Positions 27,792 to 36,805 of a DNA stretch of 64,000 bases are shown here, in pieces. A program made the position numbers and the translations under genes. Each line of letters opens with the position of its first letter. Within the stretch, counting starts at the first letter, position 1. The notes under the pieces are model-generated. The model did not search any database. It saw nothing but the letters and a program-made list of their open reading frames with translations, and was not told where the DNA came from. This DNA comes from Gallalistipes aquisgranensis (GTDB lineage Bacteria; Bacteroidota; Bacteroidia; Bacteroidales; Rikenellaceae). The DNA lies in the NCBI RefSeq assembly GCF_014982715.1, contig NZ_JADCJY010000001.1:992001-1056000 (forward strand), given 5' to 3'.

Positions 27792-28439
27792 ATGAAAACA
27801 GCGATGAAAACCGTAATGGCACTTGCTATGGTGTGCATGGCGGTCTCCGTCATGGCTCAGCCGCCCCGGGGAGAACGTCCTTCCCCCGAAGACCGGGCCC
27901 GGATGATGGCCGAACGGATGAGAAGGGAGCTTTCCCTGACCGACCAGCAGGTCGAACAGATCACCCGATTGAATCTGAATGCTTTCCGCACCCGGATGCC
28001 GCAGGATAGTATTGCCAGGAAAAAGATGACGGACGAACGGGCGGAGCAGATGAAGAAAATCCTCACTCCTGAGCAGTACGAAAAATGGACGGAACTTCGG
28101 AATACCCGCATGCGGCAGAGGGCAAGAATGACGCCCGAACAAATTGTCGCTCGCCGCGTCGCCCTGATGAAAAAGGAACTTGCATTGACCGACCAGCAGG
28201 CTGCCCGGATCGAACAGATGCAATTGGAGGCATGGAAAAACAGAAAACAGGAGGCCGAAAATCGGAAAAAAGAGCAGGTGGCCCGTCAGAACCAACTGAA
28301 AGACATCCTGACACCGGAACAGTATGCCAAATGGAGGGAATTACAGAAACAGCAACACCGGAATCGGGGTCCGAAAGACGGACACCGTCCGGGCGTTCAC
28401 GGACCGCATCGTCCTGCCCCGGCAGACCATGCGGAATGA
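27792..28439 (+). CDS. Spy/CpxP-like periplasmic protein with internal duplication
   Basis: The start was placed at 27792, where the signal peptide begins (residues 1-23, ending MAQ); the reading from 27678 would put the promoter box inside the gene. The mature 190-residue protein is rich in Arg, Gln, Glu and Met. It contains two copies of an LTxxQ-like unit: LSLTDQQ (47-53) to ILTPEQYEKW (90-99), and LALTDQQ (130-136) to ILTPEQYAKW (172-181). This suits a periplasmic envelope-stress chaperone. The tail is His/Pro-rich (GVHGPHRPAPADHAE). Confidence 0.75.
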   Translation: MKTAMKTVMALAMVCMAVSVMAQPPRGERPSPEDRARMMAERMRRELSLTDQQVEQITRLNLNAFRTRMPQDSIARKKMTDERAEQMKKILTPEQYEKWTELRNTRMRQRARMTPEQIVARRVALMKKELALTDQQAARIEQMQLEAWKNRKQEAENRKKEQVARQNQLKDILTPEQYAKWRELQKQQHRNRGPKDGHRPGVHGPHRPAPADHAE

Positions 28440-28442
28440 CAG

Positions 28443-28477
28443 AAAAAAGGACGGAGACGACATCTCCGTCCTTTTTT
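28443..28477. terminator. Terminator after Spy-like gene
   Basis: An A6GGACGGAG arm pairs with CTCCGTCCT6 around a short loop. Confidence 0.85.
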
Positions 28478-28548
28478 ACTGATGGGCCGTTCAGCCCCCG
28501 TTTTTGCCGTTTCACCCGAAAGAAAACCCGCATATTGCTGAAATTCGT

Positions 28549-28556
28549 TATCTTTG
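28549..28556 (+). promoter_or_regulatory. -7 box for outer-membrane barrel gene
   Basis: TATCTTTG, perfect TAnnTTTG, 34 bases before the start at 28591. Confidence 0.6.
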
Positions 28557-28590
28557 ACCACGATTATTCGAAAAACATACCCGAAAAAAC

Positions 28591-31569
28591 ATGATGTATC
28601 GCTTTCCGCTCGTTTTTATATGCTGTCTGCTGTGGATACAATCTGCAACATCCCAAACTTCGACAAGAACCGCATCGCCCACGGGAACGCTGACCGCCAC
28701 ACTGGTGGATGCTTCCGAAAACGGCGAGGGAATCGCCGGCGCCGTTGTGGAGTTGGCACCGGTGAAGGACACGACGAAAAAGAAATACAACACCTCCGGT
28801 TATCAGGGCCGCATTTCGATAGCCGGTCTCGCTTATGGGACATACCGGATGAAAATATCCTTTCTCGGGTACAAGAATATCGAACGTCAGGTGACTATCG
28901 GAGCTGCACGGGTCAATCTCGGCAGGCTCCAGATGAAGCAGTCGTCTCAGAAAATAGATGCCGTTGTATTGGAGGTTCAGGCCCTGCGCACTTCCCAGAA
29001 AGGAGATACTGTCAGCTACAATGCCAATGCCTTCAAAGTGACCAAAGATGCCGATGCGGAAGGACTGCTCGCCAAAATGCCCGGTGTGACCATCGTGGAC
29101 GGCGAAGTGGAAGCCCAAGGGGAAACCGTACAGAAAATATTCGTCGACGGCAAGGAATTTTTCGGCAATGATGTCTCGTCGGCACTGAAGAACCTGCCGG
29201 CTGAAATCGTCTCCAAAGTGGAGGTATTCAACAAGCTGAGCGACCAGGCACAGTTCACAGGAATCGACGACGGGGAGGGCTATAAGGCGATCAATATCGT
29301 GACCGATCCCAAGAAAAGAAACGGAGTGTTCGGGAAACTGTATGCCGGCTACGGGTTCGATGACAAATACATAGCCGGAGGAAATGTGAACATGTTCCGG
29401 GGCGACCATCGCCTTTCGCTGATCGGCCTGTTCAACAATGTCAATCAGCAGAATTTTTCAACGGAGGATATTCTCGGCGTGACCGGCGGAAGTTCCGGCC
29501 GGGGCGGTATGCAATCACGCGGAGGCGGTCGGATGAGGAGAGGCGGCAGCGCACGCAATTTCATGGTGAGGCCCCAGTCCGGCATATCGACCGTGGCTTC
29601 GGTCGGGCTCAATTACAGCGGCACCTGGTGGAAAAAGGTAGACGTTCAGGGCAGCTATTTCTTCAATACGACGAAAAACGAGAATGAAAAGACGACGCAA
29701 CGCCAATATTACAGCCAGACGGATACGGTACGGTGGTACAATGGCAGCGAAAGCTCCTCTTCCCGGAATTTCAACCATCGGTTCAACGCCAAGATAGAGT
29801 ATAAGATCAATGAAAACCAGGAACTCATGATCCGGCCGAGCCTCAGTTTCCAGAGTTACAGCACCAACAGCAGTTCCGATTCCCGGATGGACAATTATGT
29901 CGGGACCGAAAGTGCGTTGCTGAACCTTCTCAAGGAACTGAAGGATTCCAAATCTTCCGGATACAATATCTCGAACACCCTGCTCTATCGCACCAAACTG
30001 GGTAAACCGGGGCGTACGCTGACGCTCGATTTTTCGTTCCGGCTCAACCGGAATCAGCGGGACAACAACAGCGATTCGGAGCTCGACACGCTGGTCTACG
30101 CCCCGAACAGTCTGTTGCCGATCGATACGGTGACCTCCCCCACCCGTCTCTATACGGACTATCTCTCTTCGGGGTACCGGCTGAACGGAAGCGTGATTTA
30201 CACGGAGCCGCTTACCGAAAAATCCCAATTGAGCTTCCAGTACCGCATTTCGTACAATTATTCGGATGCCGACAAAAAGGTGTATCCGTACGATTTTCAG
30301 ACAGAAATGTTCGAACCGGTCATTGATCCTGTTCTCTCCAACGTATACAACAGCGGCTATCTCACCCACCGTATCGGTCCCGGATACCGTTTGGGCGACA
30401 AAAAGAACATGCTGGCGGTGAATGTCTATTACCAGCGGGCTACGCTGACCGGAGACCAGGAGTATCCGTTCGTGAGCAAACTCTCGGCCGGATTCGACAA
30501 TGCCGTGTATTTCGCCATGTGGAACCATACGTTCAATCCGACGAATACGCTCCGCGTCTTCCTGCGTTCCTATACCGACAATCCCTCGGTTACCAATCTT
30601 CAGAATGTGGTGGATAACACCAATCCGCAATTCGTCACGGGCGGAAATCCCAATCTGAAGCCTACCTACACGCACAACCTGTTCATGAACTACAACAAGT
30701 CGAGCGTGACGAAAGGCCGGACTTTCATGCTGATGATGGGTGCTTCGCTGGAGAATAATTTCATCGGGGATTCGACCGCATTCTACGGACGCGAGGGCGG
30801 AGAGATCAACGGTGTGAGGATCGACCCATACGGCCAGTTCACCAAGCCGGTCAACCTCGACGGAAGCTGGAACGTTCGGGGGGCCGTCAGTTACGGTTTC
30901 CCTCTGAAATGGATCAAAAGCAACTTGAACCTGAACGCTTCGATGACTTATAACGAATCGCCCAGCATCATGGACGGCGTAAAGAATATTTCGTCGGGTT
31001 ATTACTATAATTATGGAGCCGTGCTGGGGAGCAATATCAGCGAAAAGATAGATTTCACTTTCGGATATAACGGAGGATACAACATCGCCCGCAACTCGAT
31101 CCAGCGGCAAGGCAATAAGGACAACCGGTATCTGACCCATTCGGCCCGGGGGCGTATCAAATGGGTGGCGTGGCTTGGATTCACTCTCTCCGGCGATGCC
31201 AATTACATGCGCTATAAAGGAATTACGGATCAGTTCAACGAAGAATATCTGATCTGCAACGTCTATCTCGGCAAAAAACTGTTCAGAAATCAGCGAGGGG
31301 AGATCAATGTAGGTGTAAACGATCTGCTCAATCAGAACAAAAGTTTCGCGCGGAACATACAGGAGACCTATATCGAAAACGTAACAAACAAAGTCCTTGG
31401 CCGTTATTGGGGATTTCAATTTACTTATAACCTGCGTAATTTCGGCTCGAAATCGAAGGGAGGGGCACCGGATGCCCTGCCTTCGGAATCCGGTCCCGGC
31501 GGACACAGGGGATTCGGTCCCGGGCCGGGCGGCCCTCCTCCCGGAGGATTCGGCAGACGGCCGTTCTGA
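28591..31569 (+). CDS. Outer-membrane beta-barrel protein, TonB-receptor-like
   Basis: The protein has 992 residues. A signal peptide (1-22) precedes a carboxypeptidase-regulatory-like domain (about 30-115, ending FLGYKNIERQV). A plug-like region follows (GLLAKMPGVTIVDGEVEAQG, QKIFVDGKEFFGND), then a long barrel with alternating aromatic strands. It belongs to the outer-membrane protein beta-barrel family common in Bacteroidetes rather than to classical SusC. No SusD partner is adjacent. The C-terminus ends in a Gly/Pro-rich tail (PGPGGPPPGGFGRRPF). There is also a Gly/Arg-rich loop (SGRGGMQSRGGGRMRRGG) near 305. Ligand unknown. Confidence 0.88.
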   Translation: MMYRFPLVFICCLLWIQSATSQTSTRTASPTGTLTATLVDASENGEGIAGAVVELAPVKDTTKKKYNTSGYQGRISIAGLAYGTYRMKISFLGYKNIERQVTIGAARVNLGRLQMKQSSQKIDAVVLEVQALRTSQKGDTVSYNANAFKVTKDADAEGLLAKMPGVTIVDGEVEAQGETVQKIFVDGKEFFGNDVSSALKNLPAEIVSKVEVFNKLSDQAQFTGIDDGEGYKAINIVTDPKKRNGVFGKLYAGYGFDDKYIAGGNVNMFRGDHRLSLIGLFNNVNQQNFSTEDILGVTGGSSGRGGMQSRGGGRMRRGGSARNFMVRPQSGISTVASVGLNYSGTWWKKVDVQGSYFFNTTKNENEKTTQRQYYSQTDTVRWYNGSESSSSRNFNHRFNAKIEYKINENQELMIRPSLSFQSYSTNSSSDSRMDNYVGTESALLNLLKELKDSKSSGYNISNTLLYRTKLGKPGRTLTLDFSFRLNRNQRDNNSDSELDTLVYAPNSLLPIDTVTSPTRLYTDYLSSGYRLNGSVIYTEPLTEKSQLSFQYRISYNYSDADKKVYPYDFQTEMFEPVIDPVLSNVYNSGYLTHRIGPGYRLGDKKNMLAVNVYYQRATLTGDQEYPFVSKLSAGFDNAVYFAMWNHTFNPTNTLRVFLRSYTDNPSVTNLQNVVDNTNPQFVTGGNPNLKPTYTHNLFMNYNKSSVTKGRTFMLMMGASLENNFIGDSTAFYGREGGEINGVRIDPYGQFTKPVNLDGSWNVRGAVSYGFPLKWIKSNLNLNASMTYNESPSIMDGVKNISSGYYYNYGAVLGSNISEKIDFTFGYNGGYNIARNSIQRQGNKDNRYLTHSARGRIKWVAWLGFTLSGDANYMRYKGITDQFNEEYLICNVYLGKKLFRNQRGEINVGVNDLLNQNKSFARNIQETYIENVTNKVLGRYWGFQFTYNLRNFGSKSKGGAPDALPSESGPGGHRGFGPGPGGPPPGGFGRRPF

Positions 31570-31571
31570 TT

Positions 31572-31610
31572 AAACGAAAAGACTCTGCTGGATGCAGAGT
31601 CTTTTCGTTT
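31572..31610. terminator. Bidirectional terminator, 17-bp perfect stem
   Basis: Bases 31572-31588 pair perfectly with 31594-31610 around a 5-base loop, between convergent genes. Confidence 0.9.
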
Positions 31611-31662
31611 CAAGATGTTTTTATCCCCTCGTAGTGCAACCGTGATGGTATCAAGGTTGCGG

Positions 31663-32694
31663 TCAGAACCGCACTGTACGACCCGTTTCGCTGCTTTCGA
31701 AGCAGGCTTCCAGCAGACGGACCAAGTCGGTCATCTGGCTGTGGGATACTTCGGGAGCGTCGCCGCCGCGGAGGGTCCTGTAAATTCCGTCATAATACAG
31801 ACGGTAATCCCCGGCCAGGGTCGGATAACGTGTACGTCCTGCGTCCGTATTGAGTATCCCCCATTGCGATTCGGGAACACTCCCCCAGCCTTCGCCTCCG
31901 GGCAGGGCTCCGGCTTTCAGTTCTTCCTCCTGGGGGTCGATGCCGTACACCATATATGAACCGGCCGTGCCGTGCAGGGTGAATCGGGGGCCTTGTTCAC
32001 GCATCAGATATCCGGCCCTAAGGGTCACTTTCAGCCGGGGATAAAGCAATACGATATGGAAATAGTCGTCGACGCATCCCCCGTCGCGCAGAATATCGAC
32101 CGTCGCCCACAATCCCTCCGGCATGCCGAACAGCACGAGTGCCTGGTCCAGACTGTGCGATCCGAGATTGTAGGTCATGCCCACACGGCGGTCGACCCGC
32201 TCTTTCCAAGTTCCTTCCACCACAAAATTACGATAACGCTGGAAATCGGATTCGAATTCGACGATCCTGCCCAGGCGGCCGGAGTCCCTGATCTGCTTTA
32301 CCGTACGGAAATCGCCGTCAAAACGACGGTTTTGGTAGACGGTCAGCAGACGGTTGCGTTTCCGGGCCAATGCAGTCAGCTCTTCGGCTTCTTTCACGGT
32401 AAAAACGAACGGCTTTTCGACCACGACATGTTTATCGGAAAGCAGGGCCATCCTGCAATAGTCATAGTGCGTGACATCCGGCGTATTGACGACGACCAGT
32501 TCCACCTCCCGGATCGAGATCAACTCTTCGAACGAAGCCGGGCGAACCACATCGGGATAGCGTTGGCGGACGAGGTCCTTCGAACGCTCTCCGATCGCCA
32601 CCAGATCGAAACCCGGGTGGAGGTCCAGAAAGGGTGCATGGAATACCTGGCCGGAAAGGCCGAAAGAAGCGACTGCTGTTTTAATAGGTTTCAT
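31663..32694 (-). CDS. Gfo/Idh/MocA family oxidoreductase
   Basis: The protein has 343 residues; the start at 32694 (MKPIKTAVASFGLSG) was chosen because the Rossmann strand begins there. The N-terminal NAD(P) domain contains SFGLSGQVFHAPFL and the signature EKP motif (VVEKPFVF). The C-terminal alpha/beta domain has the typical GMTYNLGSHSLDQALVLFG. It resembles E. coli YdgJ/YhhX-type enzymes, but the sugar or inositol substrate is unknown. It overlaps the upstream paralogue by 14 bases. Confidence 0.92.
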   Translation of the reverse strand: MKPIKTAVASFGLSGQVFHAPFLDLHPGFDLVAIGERSKDLVRQRYPDVVRPASFEELISIREVELVVVNTPDVTHYDYCRMALLSDKHVVVEKPFVFTVKEAEELTALARKRNRLLTVYQNRRFDGDFRTVKQIRDSGRLGRIVEFESDFQRYRNFVVEGTWKERVDRRVGMTYNLGSHSLDQALVLFGMPEGLWATVDILRDGGCVDDYFHIVLLYPRLKVTLRAGYLMREQGPRFTLHGTAGSYMVYGIDPQEEELKAGALPGGEGWGSVPESQWGILNTDAGRTRYPTLAGDYRLYYDGIYRTLRGGDAPEVSHSQMTDLVRLLEACFESSETGRTVRF

Positions 32695-33679
32695 TCGTGT
32701 GCAGGATTTGATCGATGATTCGGGTCGTTTCGACTGCCTCAAGCGTCCATGCCGGATCGTAACGGTTTTCGAGTATGGCTTCGTTGATATGCGCGATATG
32801 GGGCATCTGTACGTGTTCTTCGTGAGGGATCACAATCGTGTCAGTCCCGATCTCGACAGCCACTTCGATCCGATCCATGTCGAAAACGGAAAAACGGATC
32901 GTCCCTTTCGTGCCGAAAATCTCTACCCGGTCCCGGTGTTCCTGAGGGCCCGCCGCAAAATTCCAAAGACAGGTCGCTGTCACGCCGCTTTCGAAAGAGA
33001 AGATAGCCGCGACATAGTCTTCCGCATCGTAAAGTCCTGCCCGGTTCTGGGCGACGGACCGGATTCCGGTGATCTTACCGAACAGATACTGCAATATGTT
33101 TATCTGGTGTGATCCCATGTCCTGCAGATAGCCGCCGCCCGACACATCCCTGTGTAGCCGCCACGGCAAATGCCCCCGGTCGAGGTCTTCGGGCCGGGGA
33201 GGTACGATGAATTCGAGACAAATGCCCGACAGCGAACCGACAGTTCCGAGTTCCAGTAACTCCGCCACTTTCCGGAAATAGGGCATCGAGCGACGGTAAT
33301 AGGCTACGTGAAGCTGTACCCCGGTCTTCTCGGATACTTCCAGCATCCGCCTGCATTCGTCGTAATCCAAGCCCATCGGTTTCTCGACATAAACCGGTTT
33401 CCCAGCCAGCATGGATTCAATGGCATATTCGCAATGGTTCCGCGGCGGCGTGGCGACATAAATCGCCGTCACATCGGGATCGGCGATCAGCACACTCGCG
33501 TCATCATAGAATTTCGGGACATGATGACGCCTCGCATAATCGGCCGCCCGCTCACGGTCACGCCGCATCACCGCCTTGAGCCGGGAGCCGGGCAGTTTGT
33601 AGAATGCCGGACCGCTCTTCTTTTCCGTCACGTCTCCGCAACCGATAATTCCCCAGGAAACCTCTTTTTTCTTTTCCAT
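32681..33679 (-). CDS. Gfo/Idh/MocA family oxidoreductase
   Basis: This 332-residue paralogue of the following gene has the NAD(P) motif WGIIGCGDVTE near the start and the family motif VEKPMGL near 96-102. The C-terminal domain has GGGYLQDMGSHQINILQYLFG, with the catalytic-site His. The two genes form a translationally coupled pair and may act one after the other on a sugar or cyclitol. A -7 box lies 27 bases before the start. Confidence 0.92.
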   Translation of the reverse strand: MEKKKEVSWGIIGCGDVTEKKSGPAFYKLPGSRLKAVMRRDRERAADYARRHHVPKFYDDASVLIADPDVTAIYVATPPRNHCEYAIESMLAGKPVYVEKPMGLDYDECRRMLEVSEKTGVQLHVAYYRRSMPYFRKVAELLELGTVGSLSGICLEFIVPPRPEDLDRGHLPWRLHRDVSGGGYLQDMGSHQINILQYLFGKITGIRSVAQNRAGLYDAEDYVAAIFSFESGVTATCLWNFAAGPQEHRDRVEIFGTKGTIRFSVFDMDRIEVAVEIGTDTIVIPHEEHVQMPHIAHINEAILENRYDPAWTLEAVETTRIIDQILHTNETY

Positions 33680-33705
33680 CGGCCTGCTAAAAATGATTCG
33701 ATCAA

Positions 33706-33713
33706 CAAATATA
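33706..33713 (-). promoter_or_regulatory. -7 box for oxidoreductase pair
   Basis: The minus-strand reading TATATTTG matches TAnnTTTG. Confidence 0.55.
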
Positions 33714-33855
33714 ACATTATTTTTCCGGATTCAAAGCCTTTTCGAAAGGAAGGGGCACACACCCCGAATTTGGCTCCATTTTGCACAAACGGAGCTGAAT
33801 CTGTTAAATTCCTGCAAATGGTTGCCTCCCGGTTCCCGTCGTAAAAATTATTCGT

Positions 33856-33863
33856 TATTTTTG
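33856..33863 (+). promoter_or_regulatory. -7 box for panE-purU
   Basis: TATTTTTG matches TAnnTTTG, 21 bases before the start chosen for panE. Confidence 0.55.
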
Positions 33864-33884
33864 CCCCGTATATTTTTCAGACAG

Positions 33885-34844
33885 ATGAAGACGAAAATAG
33901 CGATCGTGGGCACGGGAGGTGTCGGGGGATTTCTGGGGGGACTGCTTGCAGCCTATTACGAAAAGCACGAAGAGATTGACATTTATTTCATTTCGCGGGG
34001 CGAGGCGCTGCACCGCATTCGAGAGCGGGGACTCAGGGTGGATGCCCAGACGGGCACTTTCATCGCCCGGCCGGCGGCCGCTACAAACCGGGCGGAGGAG
34101 ATCGGTCCGGTTGATTATGTCATCTATTGCACCAAAGCCTATGATGTGGAGGGCGGAATTCGCCAGATACTGCCCTGTATCGGACCGGAAACGGTCATAC
34201 TGCCTTTCCTGAACGGAGTGGACAGTGTGGAGAAAATCCGTCGCATGCTGCCCGGAAACGAAGTGTGGTACGGTTGCGTTTATGTCGTGGCGTACATTCT
34301 GGAGCCCGGGCACATCGTCGAGCATACCAACGGTTACCGCTACCTGTTCGGTTCCCCGGAGGGCGATCCCGAAAAAATAGAATGTTTGGGAAACCTGTTT
34401 GCGAATGCCGGCATTCAGGCCCATCCGATGCCCGACATCGTCCGTCGCGTATGGGATAAATTCGCCTATATATCGACGGTGGCTACCGTCACTTCCTATA
34501 CGGACCGGACTTACGGCGAAGTACTGTCCGATCCGGACCGTAAAGCCCTGCTGGACACCCTGCTGTCTGAATTCCAGGAAGTGGCCGCTGCCAGGGGACA
34601 AGAACTCTCCGAAAACATAGCCGATGCCGTGATTGCGCAGATGTCCCGGATACCCGGCGATACGACTACGTCCATGCAGAGGGATTTCCGGGCTGGGAAA
34701 AGCACCGAACTGGAATCTCTCACCGGTTATGTCGTCCGGGAGGGGGAACGCCTGGGTGTTCCGACACCCGTATACAGCGGCATGTATGGAGAATTGTGGA
34801 AGCGAACCGTGCATTCCGCCGGTCATAATTTAGCGACAGAGTAA
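33885..34844 (+). CDS. panE: 2-dehydropantoate 2-reductase
   Basis: This 319-residue ketopantoate reductase makes pantoate for coenzyme A. The start at 33885 puts the dinucleotide motif IAIVGTGGVGG at residues 4-14; a longer reading from 33693 would run through the promoter. The ApbA C-terminal domain contains the KFAYISTVATVTSYTDRTYG region and SMQRDFRAGKSTELE, with conserved Lys and Glu. purU starts 4 bases after its stop, so the two are probably cotranscribed. Members of this family with other 2-keto substrates exist. Confidence 0.9.
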   Translation: MKTKIAIVGTGGVGGFLGGLLAAYYEKHEEIDIYFISRGEALHRIRERGLRVDAQTGTFIARPAAATNRAEEIGPVDYVIYCTKAYDVEGGIRQILPCIGPETVILPFLNGVDSVEKIRRMLPGNEVWYGCVYVVAYILEPGHIVEHTNGYRYLFGSPEGDPEKIECLGNLFANAGIQAHPMPDIVRRVWDKFAYISTVATVTSYTDRTYGEVLSDPDRKALLDTLLSEFQEVAAARGQELSENIADAVIAQMSRIPGDTTTSMQRDFRAGKSTELESLTGYVVREGERLGVPTPVYSGMYGELWKRTVHSAGHNLATE

Positions 34845-34848
34845 CATC

Positions 34849-35715
34849 ATGGAACGAACGAATCCGACAGCCGTCCTGCTGATGCACTGCCCCGACCGGC
34901 AGGGCATTCTGGCGATAGCGACCCGCTTTATCAACGAGAACGGAGGCAACATCATCTATCTCGACCAGCATGTGGACCGGGACGAACAGGTCTTTTTCAT
35001 GCGGATCGAATGGCAGCTGGAAAACTTTAGGATACCCAAGGAGGATATCGAAGAGGTGTTCAACCGTCTGTTCGCCCGCCGTTACGGTGTGACGCTCAAC
35101 GTCTATTTCAGCGACCGAATTCCCCGCATGGCCATTTTCGTGTCCAAAATGTCGCATTGTCTGTACGATCTGCTGGCCCGTTACACGGCAGGAGAATGGC
35201 AGGTAGAGCTGCCTCTGATCGTCAGCAACCATCCCGATCTCCGGAGCGTGGCGGAACGTTTCGATATCCCTTTCCATCATATTCCGATCACGAAGGACAA
35301 TAAAGCCGAACAAGAACAAAAAACATTCAAACTACTGTCTGAAAACAGGATAGATTTTGTCGTGCTGGCTCGTTACATGCAAATACTCTCGGAAGATTTC
35401 ATCAACCGCTATCCGCATAACATCATCAATATCCACCACTCTTTCCTGCCTGCTTTCGTGGGTGCCCGTCCCTATCACGCCGCCCACGAACGAGGCGTAA
35501 AACTGATCGGAGCGACCAGTCATTACGTAACGACCGAACTGGATGCGGGACCGATCATCGAGCAGAATATCGTACGTATCTCCCACCGCGATTCGGTGGC
35601 CAGTCTCATTCACAAAGGACAGGACCTGGAAAAGATCGTACTTTCGCAGGCAGTGGAAAAGCATATCGAACGTAAAATTCTGACCTATAAAAATAAAACG
35701 GTTATATTTACGTAA
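34849..35715 (+). CDS. purU: Formyltetrahydrofolate deformylase
   Basis: This 288-residue enzyme hydrolyses 10-formyl-THF to formate and THF, balancing one-carbon pools. An N-terminal ACT domain (about 8-85, LMHCPDRQGILAIATRF) is followed by a formyltransferase domain. Its catalytic Asn-His-Asp are visible in NIINIHHSFLP and the later TTELDAGPI segment. It is paired with panE, whose pathway also draws on one-carbon units (ketopantoate formation), which makes the pairing sensible. Confidence 0.95.
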   Translation: MERTNPTAVLLMHCPDRQGILAIATRFINENGGNIIYLDQHVDRDEQVFFMRIEWQLENFRIPKEDIEEVFNRLFARRYGVTLNVYFSDRIPRMAIFVSKMSHCLYDLLARYTAGEWQVELPLIVSNHPDLRSVAERFDIPFHHIPITKDNKAEQEQKTFKLLSENRIDFVVLARYMQILSEDFINRYPHNIINIHHSFLPAFVGARPYHAAHERGVKLIGATSHYVTTELDAGPIIEQNIVRISHRDSVASLIHKGQDLEKIVLSQAVEKHIERKILTYKNKTVIFT

Positions 35716-35770
35716 CACTATCCCGGAAGAGCGTATCCGGATTAAAAAGTTTTTTCAAAAACGCGGGCAA

Positions 35771-35802
35771 TTTGTATATTTATAAAAATTGTTCTAAGTT
35801 TG
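35771..35802 (+). promoter_or_regulatory. Consensus promoter for small exported protein
   Basis: TTTG at 35771-35774, a 20-base spacer, then TAAGTTTG at 35795-35802, a near-ideal Bacteroidetes promoter 17 bases before the start at 35819. Confidence 0.65.
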
Positions 35803-35818
35803 TACAGAGTTTAAGAGT

Positions 35819-36202
35819 ATGAAAACACCGACGCTCATATTTCTATCGTTTCTGGCTCTCCTCTTTTCGGGATTTCTGACTCCCGAGACGAAAGCCGAGG
35901 TGTCGGTATCTTCGAAAACTCAATTCTTGTCGGAAAATTTTTCGGTAGCCCGGCCCACAGATTTCCTGGCCGTGGAAACGGTTGAATCCGTAACGCCACC
36001 CCTCATGCGGGTTTTGCGCAAACCCGGAGAAAGAGTGCAGAAACCGGGGTGCGAAATATCCGACGGATATACGGAGTTCCATTTTGCTTCGATCAACTGC
36101 TGCCGTCCGAAAGCACCCATCTCTTTTTCGATGCTCGGCGATCAGATCGCCGTCCTGTCCCATGACGCCGACTATCTCCGGTTCGGCATATTGGTGATTT
36201 AG
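35819..36202 (+). CDS. Small exported protein of unknown function
   Basis: This 127-residue protein has a signal peptide (MKTPTLIFLSFLALLFSGF...). I do not recognise a family. The mature part is polar with a Cys pair (NCCRP) and ends in a hydrophobic ILVI. A strong promoter just upstream supports it as a real gene. It stands alone between purU and the OadG-like gene. Confidence 0.6.
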   Translation: MKTPTLIFLSFLALLFSGFLTPETKAEVSVSSKTQFLSENFSVARPTDFLAVETVESVTPPLMRVLRKPGERVQKPGCEISDGYTEFHFASINCCRPKAPISFSMLGDQIAVLSHDADYLRFGILVI

Positions 36203-36406
36203 CCCGCTCTTCTTCTTTTCGCGGCCGGAATCGACCGGACGTGGGTGTAGTATGCTTTTCCCAAAAGTGGATATAGGCAGGGACGCCGTGTAACCATATC
36301 CGGGAAGTTGTTGCGGCATGTGATTCCGGGATAATTCCTGTTTCACAAAGTGGAAAAAAGTTTTCCATGTAACTGCACCTCCAGAATTTTTCCGATTTCT
36401 TTTTTG

Positions 36407-36805
36407 ATGAAGTTCATTATGAATCTGATACATATATGCAAAGAAACCCTGATGATGATGGGTTTCACCTTTGCAGTAGGCATTGCCTTCGCCTATCTGC
36501 TCAAACTGATGATTCTGTTGTTCTCCTGTTTCGGAAAAAACGGGATGACCGTATGGATGAAGAAAAGCAGGGTATGGGGACGAGCCTATCGCATGGGAGT
36601 CGAACACATATACCGGGAGGCCCGGTATATTACCTTGCCGGACGAGAGTCGTACTCCGGCCGCATCGCTTATGTTAGGAACTTATGCGGGCAAAACCCGC
36701 ACAATCGACGGACTGGCGGAATATCATTTCGGCGATCCTGAAGAATCTGCCCTGCAGGACAAGGAGATGAAACGGCTTTATGAGTTCCACTATGGAAAAA
36801 TTTGA
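36407..36805 (+). CDS. OadG-like small membrane subunit
   Basis: A hydrophobic N-terminal helix (MMMGFTFAVGIAFAYLLKLMIL, split across about 15-38) is followed by a basic, soluble tail of about 95 residues. This is the layout of the gamma subunit (OadG) of sodium-pumping decarboxylases, and the gene overlaps an OadB homologue, which supports the call. Starts at 36350 and 36419 are also possible; 36407 or 36419 best fits a membrane anchor at the N-terminus. The sequence is divergent, so the family is inferred from position and topology. Confidence 0.55.
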   Translation: MKFIMNLIHICKETLMMMGFTFAVGIAFAYLLKLMILLFSCFGKNGMTVWMKKSRVWGRAYRMGVEHIYREARYITLPDESRTPAASLMLGTYAGKTRTIDGLAEYHFGDPEESALQDKEMKRLYEFHYGKI

